Positions 16,923 to 26,202 of a stretch of 64,000 bases of DNA are shown here, piece after piece; position 1 is the stretch's first letter, and each line of letters begins with the position of its first letter. The DNA comes from Actinomyces trachealis (GTDB taxonomy: Bacteria; Actinomycetota; Actinomycetes; Actinomycetales; Actinomycetaceae). Below the pieces are notes generated by a model. It was not told the origin of the DNA, did not search any database, and worked only from the letters and a program-made list of their open reading frames with translations. The stretch spans positions 62,001-126,000 of the forward strand of contig NZ_CP065027.1 of assembly GCF_015711475.1 (NCBI RefSeq), given 5' to 3'. The position numbers and the translations under genes were made by a program.

Positions 16923-17267
16923 ATGAGAACCACACACCTGTACCTGCTAGTGGGGCTGTTCCTCGGAACCGTGCTCGCCTTCGAGTCCTTCGCCCAGTTC
17001 GTCCTGGTCGGCCTGTGTGGCCTGGCTGGGCTGGTTGCCGGGCAGGGCCTGGAGGGCCCTCGACCTGTGGGGCATGCTCGACCGGCTGAGGCAGTGACCA
17101 TGGCTGACCTGACCTACCCAGACCGCCACCAGGCGCCACCTGCGCCAGGGCCAGGGCGGTGGGCTAGACGGCCCTGCCCGCCCACCGGGGGCGGAGCAGA
17201 ACTGTGTGATTCCTGGGGTGCGCCGTCGCCGACGGGGTTGAGAACGGTTCTAATCCGCCGCCGGTGA
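16923..17267 (+). CDS. DUF2273-like small membrane protein with fused tail
   Basis: The first 45 residues (LYLLVGLFLGTVLAFESFAQF, then LVGLCGLAGLVAGQGLEG) are two short hydrophobic helices typical of the DUF2273 protein that anchors Asp23 to the membrane. The remaining 70 residues are Pro/Arg-rich and do not belong to that family; an internal ATG at 17099 (MADLTYPDRHQAP) suggests that a second, truncated gene of the Asp23 cluster has been joined in frame. The ATG at 16923 follows AAGGAGACTGC. Confidence 0.6.
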   Translation: MRTTHLYLLVGLFLGTVLAFESFAQFVLVGLCGLAGLVAGQGLEGPRPVGHARPAEAVTMADLTYPDRHQAPPAPGPGRWARRPCPPTGGGAELCDSWGAPSPTGLRTVLIRRR

Positions 17268-17300
17268 CAAAACTGCCCAGGCATAGGGCAACATGCAGCC

Positions 17301-19109
<1,809 letters not shown>

Positions 19110-19306
19110 GGGGGCGTGGCCGGGGTTGCGCTGGGATGGGTGGTGCGCCTGGTCGAGCCCGGCGGGCTCTATGCGGCGGTGCGCATGAGGTCGCCGGGGT
19201 CGTGTGCAGTAGCGGTGGGGCGTTGGAGTTCTACTTGCACACCTCATGTGCTTGACCTACCTGCACCCGGTTGGTAGACCGTTGGAATAGCAACGTTTCC
19301 TAGTGT

Positions 19307-20072
19307 GTGTACCGTTCTGACGTTTGCAAGTGGGCGGAGCCTGGCGTGAACAGGGGTTCCGGTAGGGTTCCTTTCGTCGAGAAGCTGCCGGTTGAGAAGC
19401 TGCTGGTCCCGGATATGCGCACTATGCGAGACGCCAGCGTCCACACGCCGTCGGCAGATCTTCTAGAGACCATCTACCTCTGCCAGCGCCGCCAGGATTG
19501 GTACCGCGACTATGCGCTCGATGCCGGGGCTGAGCCCCTCGATCTGGTTGTGTCTGAGTCCCTGAGCACGGATCCGGTGGTGGCTGGACCCCGTTTGCGT
19601 GAGTTTCTGGATCTGGAGCAGCGGCGTGTCTCCAGCGGGCAGGAGGCGAGGCGGGGCCTGGTGGACCGTATAGAGGGGCTTGGCGTGCTCGTCATGGTCA
19701 GTGGCATTGTTGGGGGTGACACGCACCCTAAGCTCGACCCGCAGGAGTTCCGCGGTTTCACGCTGGCTGATGACGTCGCTTCGCTGGTCTTCGTAAACGG
19801 AGCGGACACGCAGGCCGCGCAGGTCTTCACCGTGGTTCATGAGCTTGCCCATGTGGCGCTTGGGCATAGCGCGCTGTCGGACGTTTCCCTTGGTGGCTGT
19901 GAGGCCAAGAGGGAGGAGCGATGGTGCAATGCCGTGGCCGCTGAGGTGCTGGTGCTGCTAGAGGTGTTCCAGGGCGGCGGTAGTCACGGCCTACCGGGAC
20001 GTATACCGTCTTCTTGGCGCCAAGGCGCACTCGACCTTCGAGGGCCTGGCTGAGGCGCTGAAGGTGGCGTGA
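19307..20072 (+). pseudogene. ImmA/IrrE-type metallopeptidase antitoxin, truncated and frameshifted
   Basis: The frame contains LPVEKLLVPDMRTMR and the zinc-binding VVHELAHVALGH followed by RWCNAVAAE, as in XRE-ImmA antitoxins. The N-terminal helix-turn-helix domain is missing. Near base 19980 the frame shifts; in another frame the expected end continues as YRDVYRLLGAKAHS and TFEGLAEALKVA, with a stop at 20070-20072. That stop overlaps the ATG of the DUF4411 fragment, the standard order of this antitoxin-toxin pair. Confidence 0.7.
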
Positions 20073-20155
20073 TGTACCTTCTTGACGCACACGTGCTCAT
20101 TGACGCGAAGAACCGCTACTATGTCTTTGATATTGCGCCAGGATGCTGGAACTAA
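20072..20155 (+). pseudogene. DUF4411 PIN-like toxin, N-terminal fragment
   Basis: Only 27 residues remain: MYLLDAHVLIDAKNRYY then VFDIAPGCWN. This matches the start of DUF4411 PIN-fold ribonuclease toxins, including the first catalytic Asp (LLDAHV). The rest of the gene is gone. It overlaps the end of the ImmA remnant by TGATG. Confidence 0.65.
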
Positions 20156-20168
20156 GAGCGTGAGGTGT

Positions 20169-20639
20169 ATGACGGTGAGCGAAATCGACTTTGACGTGAA
20201 GCAGTTCGCGAGAATCCTAGCCAAGCTGGATGCGCATTTGCCGATATCTGATGCTTTCGAAGACGCCAACTGCCAAAAGAGCTGTGGACGTCGGTGGACA
20301 TCCCAGCGCGAACACATGACCAGTTGGTTTCAGGGCCAGGCCACCACCGGAGAGGGAGCATACACACGCAACAAACCAAATCGCTCGTCCAAGGTGGCCT
20401 ATAACCGGTTACAATCTGCGGAAGGACTCCTGTGGATTGGAGAGGCGCTTGGAGCCGCCCCAGGCCTGGTGGAGGCAGCGGCCAAAGAGGGGCTTGCGAC
20501 CAAACGCGGTCCATCACGGTGTGCTGTTGTGCGACGCCACCTACCCTGGTCGCTCATCGCTAATTTGGCTAGAGCCCGGCGAGGAAGACGTCGTCGATCA
20601 ATCGCTGTCGCACTGGCTCGGCGCGTCCGGTCTCGATGA
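20169..20639 (+). CDS. Conserved actinobacterial hypothetical protein (156 aa, 3' end possibly altered)
   Basis: The product has a readable internal block, QREHMTSWFQGQATTG, then GAYTRNKPNRSSKVAYNRL and LLWIGEALG, which I recall from uncharacterised actinobacterial proteins without known function. It begins at an ATG after GAGGTGT. The last 25 residues are Arg-rich and unlike the rest, so the end may have been replaced by the insertion-sequence debris that follows. No catalytic motif is seen. Confidence 0.5.
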   Translation: MTVSEIDFDVKQFARILAKLDAHLPISDAFEDANCQKSCGRRWTSQREHMTSWFQGQATTGEGAYTRNKPNRSSKVAYNRLQSAEGLLWIGEALGAAPGLVEAAAKEGLATKRGPSRCAVVRRHLPWSLIANLARARRGRRRRSIAVALARRVRSR

Positions 20640-20662
20640 GCCAGTAGTCCGCGAGGTCGGGC

Positions 20663-20745
20663 GGCCTGCACGTCACTGCGGTCGAGTTCGACGACGATGC
20701 CGGGCTGTTGATCCTCCGCGTGGAGTCGCCGGGCTCGCCGATGGT
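20663..20745 (+). mobile_element. ISL3-family transposase, N-terminal scrap
   Basis: One frame reads VTAVEFDDDAGLLILRVESP, similar to the first residues of ISL3 transposases. It is open for only about 30 codons and lies next to other ISL3 debris on the opposite strand. Between 20750 and 20855 another frame (INGKNADVPFFQYWNEWEMV) belongs to an unrecognised gene end. Confidence 0.4.
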
Positions 20746-20921
20746 GCGCTCATATTGTTCAAGTCGCACATTAACGGCAAGAACGCTGACGTGCCGTTCT
20801 TCCAGTATTGGAACGAGTGGGAAATGGTGCGCGGGGTGTCGGAGGCAAGCTGACTGCGGGTGTTTTGACAGGCGGCGCCTAGCTCCTGGTAACCGGTGCG
20901 AAGAACGGCAAAACAGGCTCT

Positions 20922-21204
20922 TTATATTCCGGGGTGTGGTTGTGGTCTTGAGCCCGGCGAGCTCTCCGTAGTCACGGCCTCGGTGCTGTTGGGCCAGGGG
21001 TGGTCCCGGTGGGTGAGGCAGTCCTTGAGCGCTTTCTTCGATCTCCTCTCCAGCATGGTCGGCAGGCGGGAGGGACCGGTTGCGTGGCGGACTGGGGCGA
21101 GGTCGATGATCACGGTGACGTGCTTATCGCTCTTCCTTGTGTGCCGCCACATAGGGGCACCCCCCCCGCACCACCACCTGTTACACCCTCAACTACGAAG
21201 AGCC
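20922..21204 (-). mobile_element. ISL3-family transposase central fragment and terminal inverted repeat
   Basis: On the minus strand, VWRHTRKS-like residues, DKHVTVIIDLAPVRHATGPSRL and ERRSKKALKD match the central DDE region of ISL3 transposases. At 21184-21204 the sequence CACCCTCAACTACGAAGAGCC is an ISL3 terminal repeat whose outer tip (GGCTCTTC on the minus strand) faces right. The N-terminal half of the transposase between them is deleted. Confidence 0.65.
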
Positions 21205-21220
21205 TGATTGAGCTGGGGCA

Positions 21221-21261
21221 AGAAAATGCTGGGACACGTGTGGTGTGTCCCAGCATTTTCT
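21221..21261. terminator. Strong hairpin terminator after the MMPL gene
   Basis: A perfect 17-bp stem (21221-21237 with 21245-21261) and a seven-base loop end in A/T-rich tips on both sides. It lies 12 bases after the MMPL stop and can terminate from either direction. Confidence 0.8.
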
Positions 21262-21272
21262 GCCGTGGAGGG

Positions 21273-23582
21273 TTAGGCGTTCTTGGTGGTCTTGGATGGC
21301 CACCAGGCTGCTTTACCGGTGAGGTGGAGCAGGGCAGGGATAAGGATGAGTCGGATGAGGTAGGCGTCGATGGCGATTCCTACGGCCAGGGCCATGCCGA
21401 GGGCCTTGATGGTCGCGGAGTCGTTGAAGATGAATCCGGCGAAGACGCTGACCATGATGGCGGCAGCGGCGATGACAACACGGGCGGCGGTGGTTCTTCC
21501 GCTGGCGACAGCCTGGTACGGTGACTGTCCTTCATCGAGGGCTTCTCGCATGCCGGTGGTGAGGAATAGCTGGTAGTCCATGGCTAGTCCGAAGAGGATG
21601 CCGATCATCACGGTAGGCAAGAAGGACGGGATGGGTCCCAGGGTGGTCAGCTGGAATAGGTCGGCTCCCCATCCCCATTGGAAGACAGCCACCAAAACAC
21701 CCAGGGTTGCGGCCAGGGAGGCGATGAACCCGGCCGAAGCGATGACGGGGATGAGCAGGGAGCGGAATACGATTCCCATGATGATCAGGCTGAGTCCTAC
21801 CACCACCGCGAGATAGACAGGCAGCGAGTCAGCGAGTTTCTCAGAGACGTCAATACTGGCGCTGGTGTTACCGGCCACGGCCAGGTCAACACGTCCCAGG
21901 TCCCCGCTGGAGGCGGTGATGCTCACGGGTGATTGGTCGCGCAGCCGGTGAACCAGGTCGATAGTGGATTGCGTGTTGGGTCCTTCCTTGGGGGTGACTT
22001 TGAACGCGATCCGGGTACGGTCTGGTGAGATAGCGACGGGGACGACGGCGCGAATGTCCGGGGTGTCCATCAACTGGTGGGCGATGGCGGCCTGGGCGCT
22101 GTAGGTGGCTGGTTCGTTATCGTCGACGGCCTGGGGCAGGTGGGCGATCAGCATGAGTGGGGCGTTGTCCCCGTCACTGAAGTGTTTGCTGATCTGCTGG
22201 TAGGCGATATTCGCGGTGCTGCCTTCCGGTTCATAGGACCCGTCAGGAAGCCCCAGTCGTACATCCGTGGCCGGGATCGCCAGCAGCGCCAAGGCCCCCA
22301 GAGAGGCTACGACACTCAGTACGGCCCGCCAGGTGGACATGGGACGGGGCATGCTCGGGTTTTCAGACGTGTCCAGGTGAGCTTTTCGGATATTCTTTCC
22401 CAGAGCTTTGGTACCCAACAGGCCCAGGAGGGCTGGGGTGAGGGTGATCGCAACCAGCACGGCGGTGAGGATTGAGGCGGCTCCCACACTACCCATGATT
22501 CCGAGGAAGGGAATCCCGGTCAGGTTCAGAGCTAGCAGGGCAATCATCACCGTTGAGCCTGCGAAGACAACCGCTCGCCCGCTCGTGGCTCCGGCTTTCG
22601 CGATAGAATCATGCAACTCCATCCCGTCGGCATACATGGTGCGGTGACGGTTGACGATGAACAGCGAGTAGTCGATCCCCACGGCCAGACCCAGCATGAG
22701 ACCCAGAATTGGGGTGATGGTGTTCATCTCGACCAGGGACGAAAAGGCCATCGCGCCACTGATTCCTACCCCGATACCGGTCAAGGCAGCCAACAGAGGC
22801 AGCCCAGCAGTCAGGAAGGAGGCGAACATGACCAGCAAAATGAGTCCCGCCACGACCAGGCCGATCATTTCGCTCACCCCCATGAGTTGGGGAACGGCGC
22901 GGGCAATTTCCGTTGAATAGTTCACCTCAGTGCCACTCAGATGGGCGTCACTGATGGTGTCCATGACCTGGTTGCGCAGGCCCTCGGGCAGATCCAAGCT
23001 TTGCTCGCTAAAGCGCACCATTCCCAGTGCAGCGTTCTGATCCGCAGAAACCGTGTTGGCATGTTCGGCGGCATCCACAAGCTGCTGGCCATCATCCAGA
23101 CTCGCTTTGGCAGCAGCAATCTGCTCAGGACTCATCGGTGAGATTCCCATCGCGGCACGCTGCTGCGGGGTGAGCTGAGCTAGCTGCTCAAACTTCTGCT
23201 TCCCCTCGGCCACCTCGGTCGATGCACCATCGAGCGTGGCTTGAGCGGTGAACGGATCAACCACCTGGGCCACCCCATCAATGTCTTCAAGCTTTTTCAT
23301 CGCAGCAGCAATGCTGTACTTTTGATCGGCGGTAAAGGGGGCGTCGTTGTCGGTGGTGAACACGATGGTGCCCCACGTTCCCGAAGCGTCAGGGAAGTGA
23401 GCTTTCAACTCATCACTGACCTGCGTGGTCGGAGTACCAGGGATCTCAATCGCAGTCGTGGTTTGACCATGGAAGCCCGCAAAGCAGGCAACCGTAACAC
23501 CGAGGATCACCAGCCACGAAACGATAACGCGCCACGGCTTGAGTGAGCAGTAGCGAGACACAGACGATAACGACATTGTCAC
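21273..23582 (-). CDS. MMPL/RND-superfamily membrane exporter
   Basis: This protein of about 769 residues has the two-fold MMPL layout: one N-terminal helix, a large extracytoplasmic domain with Gln/Ala-rich coiled helices (about 100-200), a five-helix block with GLAVGIDYSLFIVNRHR, a second extracytoplasmic domain, and a second five-helix block with ILFGLAMDYQLFLTTGMRE. The Asp-Tyr pairs in helices 4 and 10 are the proton-relay residues of the family. Substrates are usually lipids or drugs. A TetR gene lies upstream on the same strand, so the two form a drug-responsive unit. GTG at 23582 or ATG at 23576 can start it. Confidence 0.88.
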   Translation of the reverse strand: MTMSLSSVSRYCSLKPWRVIVSWLVILGVTVACFAGFHGQTTTAIEIPGTPTTQVSDELKAHFPDASGTWGTIVFTTDNDAPFTADQKYSIAAAMKKLEDIDGVAQVVDPFTAQATLDGASTEVAEGKQKFEQLAQLTPQQRAAMGISPMSPEQIAAAKASLDDGQQLVDAAEHANTVSADQNAALGMVRFSEQSLDLPEGLRNQVMDTISDAHLSGTEVNYSTEIARAVPQLMGVSEMIGLVVAGLILLVMFASFLTAGLPLLAALTGIGVGISGAMAFSSLVEMNTITPILGLMLGLAVGIDYSLFIVNRHRTMYADGMELHDSIAKAGATSGRAVVFAGSTVMIALLALNLTGIPFLGIMGSVGAASILTAVLVAITLTPALLGLLGTKALGKNIRKAHLDTSENPSMPRPMSTWRAVLSVVASLGALALLAIPATDVRLGLPDGSYEPEGSTANIAYQQISKHFSDGDNAPLMLIAHLPQAVDDNEPATYSAQAAIAHQLMDTPDIRAVVPVAISPDRTRIAFKVTPKEGPNTQSTIDLVHRLRDQSPVSITASSGDLGRVDLAVAGNTSASIDVSEKLADSLPVYLAVVVGLSLIIMGIVFRSLLIPVIASAGFIASLAATLGVLVAVFQWGWGADLFQLTTLGPIPSFLPTVMIGILFGLAMDYQLFLTTGMREALDEGQSPYQAVASGRTTAARVVIAAAAIMVSVFAGFIFNDSATIKALGMALAVGIAIDAYLIRLILIPALLHLTGKAAWWPSKTTKNA

Positions 23583-23693
23583 GAGCTTTCTCTAGGACGA
23601 GGGAGGGAGAAACGGGAAAGGGGTGCACGAACCCCGGCCCAGTGGTTGCTGAGCTTCACGAAGGAGGAAAAGGGCGCGCAAACCCCACAGAAC

Positions 23694-23706
23694 GTCACAC
23701 TGTGAC
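23694..23706. promoter_or_regulatory. Small palindrome in the tetR-mmpL gap (candidate operator)
   Basis: GTCACA-C-TGTGAC is a perfect 13-bp palindrome about 110 bases upstream of the MMPL start. A TetR dimer could use it, although TetR sites are usually a little longer. The remainder of the 195-base gap shows no other signal. Confidence 0.4.
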
Positions 23707-23777
23707 TTCCTTACCGGGGCGTCCAGCCCAGAAAATATGCAGAGCCCCCGACCATGCCAGTCGAAGGCCCAGGAGGG

Positions 23778-24410
23778 TTACTCTCGCAGCGGGTAACCCA
23801 TAGCGATCCGATTTGTCACGTACTCAAATAGCACATTCCAGCGGCGCAGATCCTCACTCGACAGTTCGAGAGGGTCAGCTGGCTGCCACTGGGCCGCCAC
23901 CAGCTCCAGAGAGTGGATCACACTCATCACCGCCAGACGAACATCCAAGGCAGGGGCAGACGGATACCGCTTCGTCATTACCGCAGCCAGATCGGCTTCG
24001 ATCCGAGAAAAAGCAGCCGCCAAACGCTGAGTCTGACGAGGTGTCATCACCGCCGCATCCCCAACCGCCAAGCGGATGTAGCCGCTGACCGCTGCCAGGT
24101 CCGCACGGGCCAACAGTTCTACAAACCGGTGGAACACATCGGCCGCATCTGTCACTGACGGGTCAATGCTCATCTCCGGCGGGGTCACCTGATCTACCGC
24201 ATGCTGGATCTCGGCCAAACATGATGAGACCAGAATGTCGTCCATCGAATCGAAGTGGTTAAACACCGTCCGGCGAGATACCCCCGCTAGCGAGGCCACC
24301 TCGTCGCCGGTAAACGGGTCGCCACGTTTTTGCAGCACCAGGCTGCGGGCAGCGTGCAGGATCAGGGTGCGAGAATCGCCCTTGTCAACGGAACCCACAG
24401 AACTAACCAT
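23778..24410 (-). CDS. TetR-family transcriptional regulator
   Basis: This 210-residue protein begins with a TetR helix-turn-helix: ILHAARSLVLQ, then FTGDEVASLAGVSRRTVFNHF at about 16-55. The C-terminal ligand domain is divergent, as usual. It is transcribed in the same direction as the MMPL exporter 195 bases downstream, which it probably represses. The pair lies between two ISL3 terminal repeats. Confidence 0.88.
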   Translation of the reverse strand: MVSSVGSVDKGDSRTLILHAARSLVLQKRGDPFTGDEVASLAGVSRRTVFNHFDSMDDILVSSCLAEIQHAVDQVTPPEMSIDPSVTDAADVFHRFVELLARADLAAVSGYIRLAVGDAAVMTPRQTQRLAAAFSRIEADLAAVMTKRYPSAPALDVRLAVMSVIHSLELVAAQWQPADPLELSSEDLRRWNVLFEYVTNRIAMGYPLRE

Positions 24411-24539
24411 GCACTAAGAGTAACACTTGCTTGCGCACTGTGCAACTGTTTGCTTCTCTCTGTGTCTTCCTGGTCCGGAACCACCATCGCCCTGGCTGCC
24501 ATCTCATCTGCACCAGGCAGGACAAGCACCGAGCTTGTC

Positions 24540-24561
24540 CGGCTCTTCGTAGTTGCGGGTG
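24540..24561 (+). mobile_element. ISL3-type terminal inverted repeat (solo end)
   Basis: GGCTCTTCGTAGTTGCGGGTGT matches the repeat at 21184-21204 in inverted orientation, with one difference in the shared core. Its outer tip faces left, toward the MMPL/TetR module. No transposase remains to its right, so only the end of that element survives. Confidence 0.55.
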
Positions 24562-24752
24562 TAGCGGACGCTGGCGGGGGTCACCAGGATGTTCACGGGC
24601 GTGCGCCCTGACGCTAGCTATCCCACCTCAATAGCCACGTACGCGGCTAGGAAGGCGGGGTGGCGGCGTCCGTGGTGCGGGGCATGGTGCCTCCAGCGGG
24701 TCGGGGATGGAGTCCCAGCTGATGTCAGGACAAGTGTCATGACGCCTGGAGG

Positions 24753-24998
24753 TTACCTCGTCTGGTCCTGCCAGAGGAAACCGAGTTCGCCTAGGCGGGC
24801 CTCAATGGTGTGGGCGGGCCAGCAGGTAGCCGCGGTTGGTGGCCAGCATGGGGGGCCGGCGGCGCGCAGCAAGGCGATGTCGCTCACGATCACCTGGCGG
24901 GAGACGCTCAGGTCCTGGCCCAGGCGCCCGGCAGATAGTGGCTTAGCGGAGGGCTCCAGACGACGACGGATGCGGTTGCGGCGGCTCTCGGCGTCCAC
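24753..24998 (-). pseudogene. niaR: NiaR-type NAD-synthesis repressor, frameshifted and deleted
   Basis: From a GTG at 24998, preceded by GGAAAGGA, the frame reads DAESRRNRIRRRL, LSAGRLGQDL and SVSRQVIVSDIALLRAAG, an HTH_11 domain as in NiaR (YrxA). At a run of six G (plus strand, near 24849) one base is missing; in the other frame the text continues MLATNRGYLLARP as expected. The 3H ligand domain is then absent and only the terminal IEARLGELGFL remains. The regulator should be inactive. Confidence 0.55.
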
Positions 24999-25134
24999 GG
25001 CGGCGGTCCTTTCCGGGGGTAGGTAGTGGTTCTGGAGGGATTTTCGCTTACAGGCGGGTGCGTGGGGGAGAGGGTGGGGCGGGGGACTGCGACACGCCGG
25101 GGGTGAGAGTAAGCAGGAGGCAATTTGATCAACG

Positions 25135-25320
25135 TTGTCCCCAGGCGGTGGATATGTGGGCTTGGTTGGCGGGGCTGGCCTGGGGACTGTGCACGCGTTC
25201 GTGTCAGTGGTACGCGAGACCATGATTCTGCGGGTTGCGCGAGGTTGCTCCCGCGGTCTCGACGGCGACGCCGGGGCGGTGTCCACACCCCGTTCACAGG
25301 GGCGGCCGGGGTTGTCCACA
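25135..25320 (+). promoter_or_regulatory. Upstream region of nrdHIE with DnaA-box-like sites
   Basis: The 520 bases between the niaR remnant and nrdH hold no gene that I can support. TTGTCCACA at 25312-25320 matches the actinobacterial DnaA box, with near matches at 25135-25143 (TTGTCCCCA) and 25279-25287 (GTGTCCACA). Further down, at 25382-25399, CCACTA and TAGTG half-sites flank GGGG and could be a weak NrdR-like site. Control of ribonucleotide reductase by DnaA or NrdR is known in other bacteria; here it is an inference. Confidence 0.35.
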
Positions 25321-25520
25321 GGAGGGGAGAGGCTATGCACAGTTCGGTGGTAGACACATCATCTTGGGGTGCTGGCGGGGGACCACCACTAGGGGTAGTG
25401 TCTTTTCTCGTGAGGGCGGTTTGCCCTCCCTGGAACTACATCCATGTGGTTCCGCTGTCTGCAGGTATAGCCTCAAGGCCAGGTCAAGCACTTGGCCGTG
25501 ACTCCCCGGAAGGGACTGAC

Positions 25521-25766
25521 ATGACCATTACCGTCTACAGCAAGCCCAATTGCGTGCAGTGCTCGGCCACCTACCGCGCCCTGGACAAGGCGGGCCTTCC
25601 CTACGAGACGGTGGACATCTCGGTGGACACTGAGGCCCTCGAACAGGTCAAGTCCCTGGGGTACGCCCAGGCCCCCGTCGTCATGGCTGGTGGTGACCAC
25701 TGGTCCGGCTTCCGGCCGGACAAGATCAAGGCCGTTGTCGCCGCCGTAGAGGCCGTAGCGATCTGA
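25521..25766 (+). CDS. nrdH: Glutaredoxin-like NrdH
   Basis: This 81-residue redoxin supplies electrons to the class Ib ribonucleotide reductase. The active site is C11-V-Q-C14, and the C-terminal half has the NrdH features [19 protein letters not shown]. The ATG follows GGAAGGGACTGAC. It is the first gene of nrdHIE, 16 bases ahead of nrdI. Confidence 0.95.
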   Translation: MTITVYSKPNCVQCSATYRALDKAGLPYETVDISVDTEALEQVKSLGYAQAPVVMAGGDHWSGFRPDKIKAVVAAVEAVAI

Positions 25767-25782
25767 CCGGCTGGAGCTGCGA

Positions 25783-26202
25783 GTGGCTCCCGTCGCTGAC
25801 GGCCCTTTCGTCGTTTACTTCTCCTCCACCTCGGAGAACACCCACCGGTTCGCCGCCAAGCTTGGTTTCCGCAGCGCACGTATCCCCCTGCTGCCACGCG
25901 AGGAGCCCCTGGTGGTGGAGGAGCCCTACGTGCTGTTCGCTCCCACCTATGGCGGTGGGAACGTCAAGGGGGCGGTCCCCAAGCAGGTGATCAAGTTCCT
26001 CAACAATGAGCACAACCGGAACCTGTGCCGGGGTGTGATCTCCTCAGGGAACACCAACTTTGGTGAGGCCTACTGCCTCGCCGGGGACATCGTCTCGGCC
26101 AAGCTGGGCGTCCCCCACATGTACAAGTACGAGCTGCTCGGCACCCCCACGGACGTCGAGCGCGTCAAGCAAGGATTGGAAGAGTTTTGGCAGACACTCT
26201 GA
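25783..26202 (+). CDS. nrdI: Flavodoxin-like NrdI
   Basis: This 139-residue flavodoxin activates the dimanganese centre of NrdF. The FMN phosphate loop [12 protein letters not shown] lies near the N-terminus, and TYGGG and [12 protein letters not shown] follow in order. It starts at a GTG and overlaps nrdE by 16 bases, so the two are translated together. Confidence 0.95.
   Translation: MAPVADGPFVVYFSSTSENTHRFAAKLGFRSARIPLLPREEPLVVEEPYVLFAPTYGGGNVKGAVPKQVIKFLNNEHNRNLCRGVISSGNTNFGEAYCLAGDIVSAKLGVPHMYKYELLGTPTDVERVKQGLEEFWQTL

Noticed and set aside
20569..20769. Small minus-strand frame (66 codons) opposite the hypothetical protein end
   Set aside because: It is interrupted on both sides by IS debris and has no ribosome site or recognised motif.
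25382..25399. NrdR box upstream of nrdH
   Set aside because: Only half of the consensus is matched and a second tandem box is lacking; it is mentioned within the upstream region but not called as a separate site.
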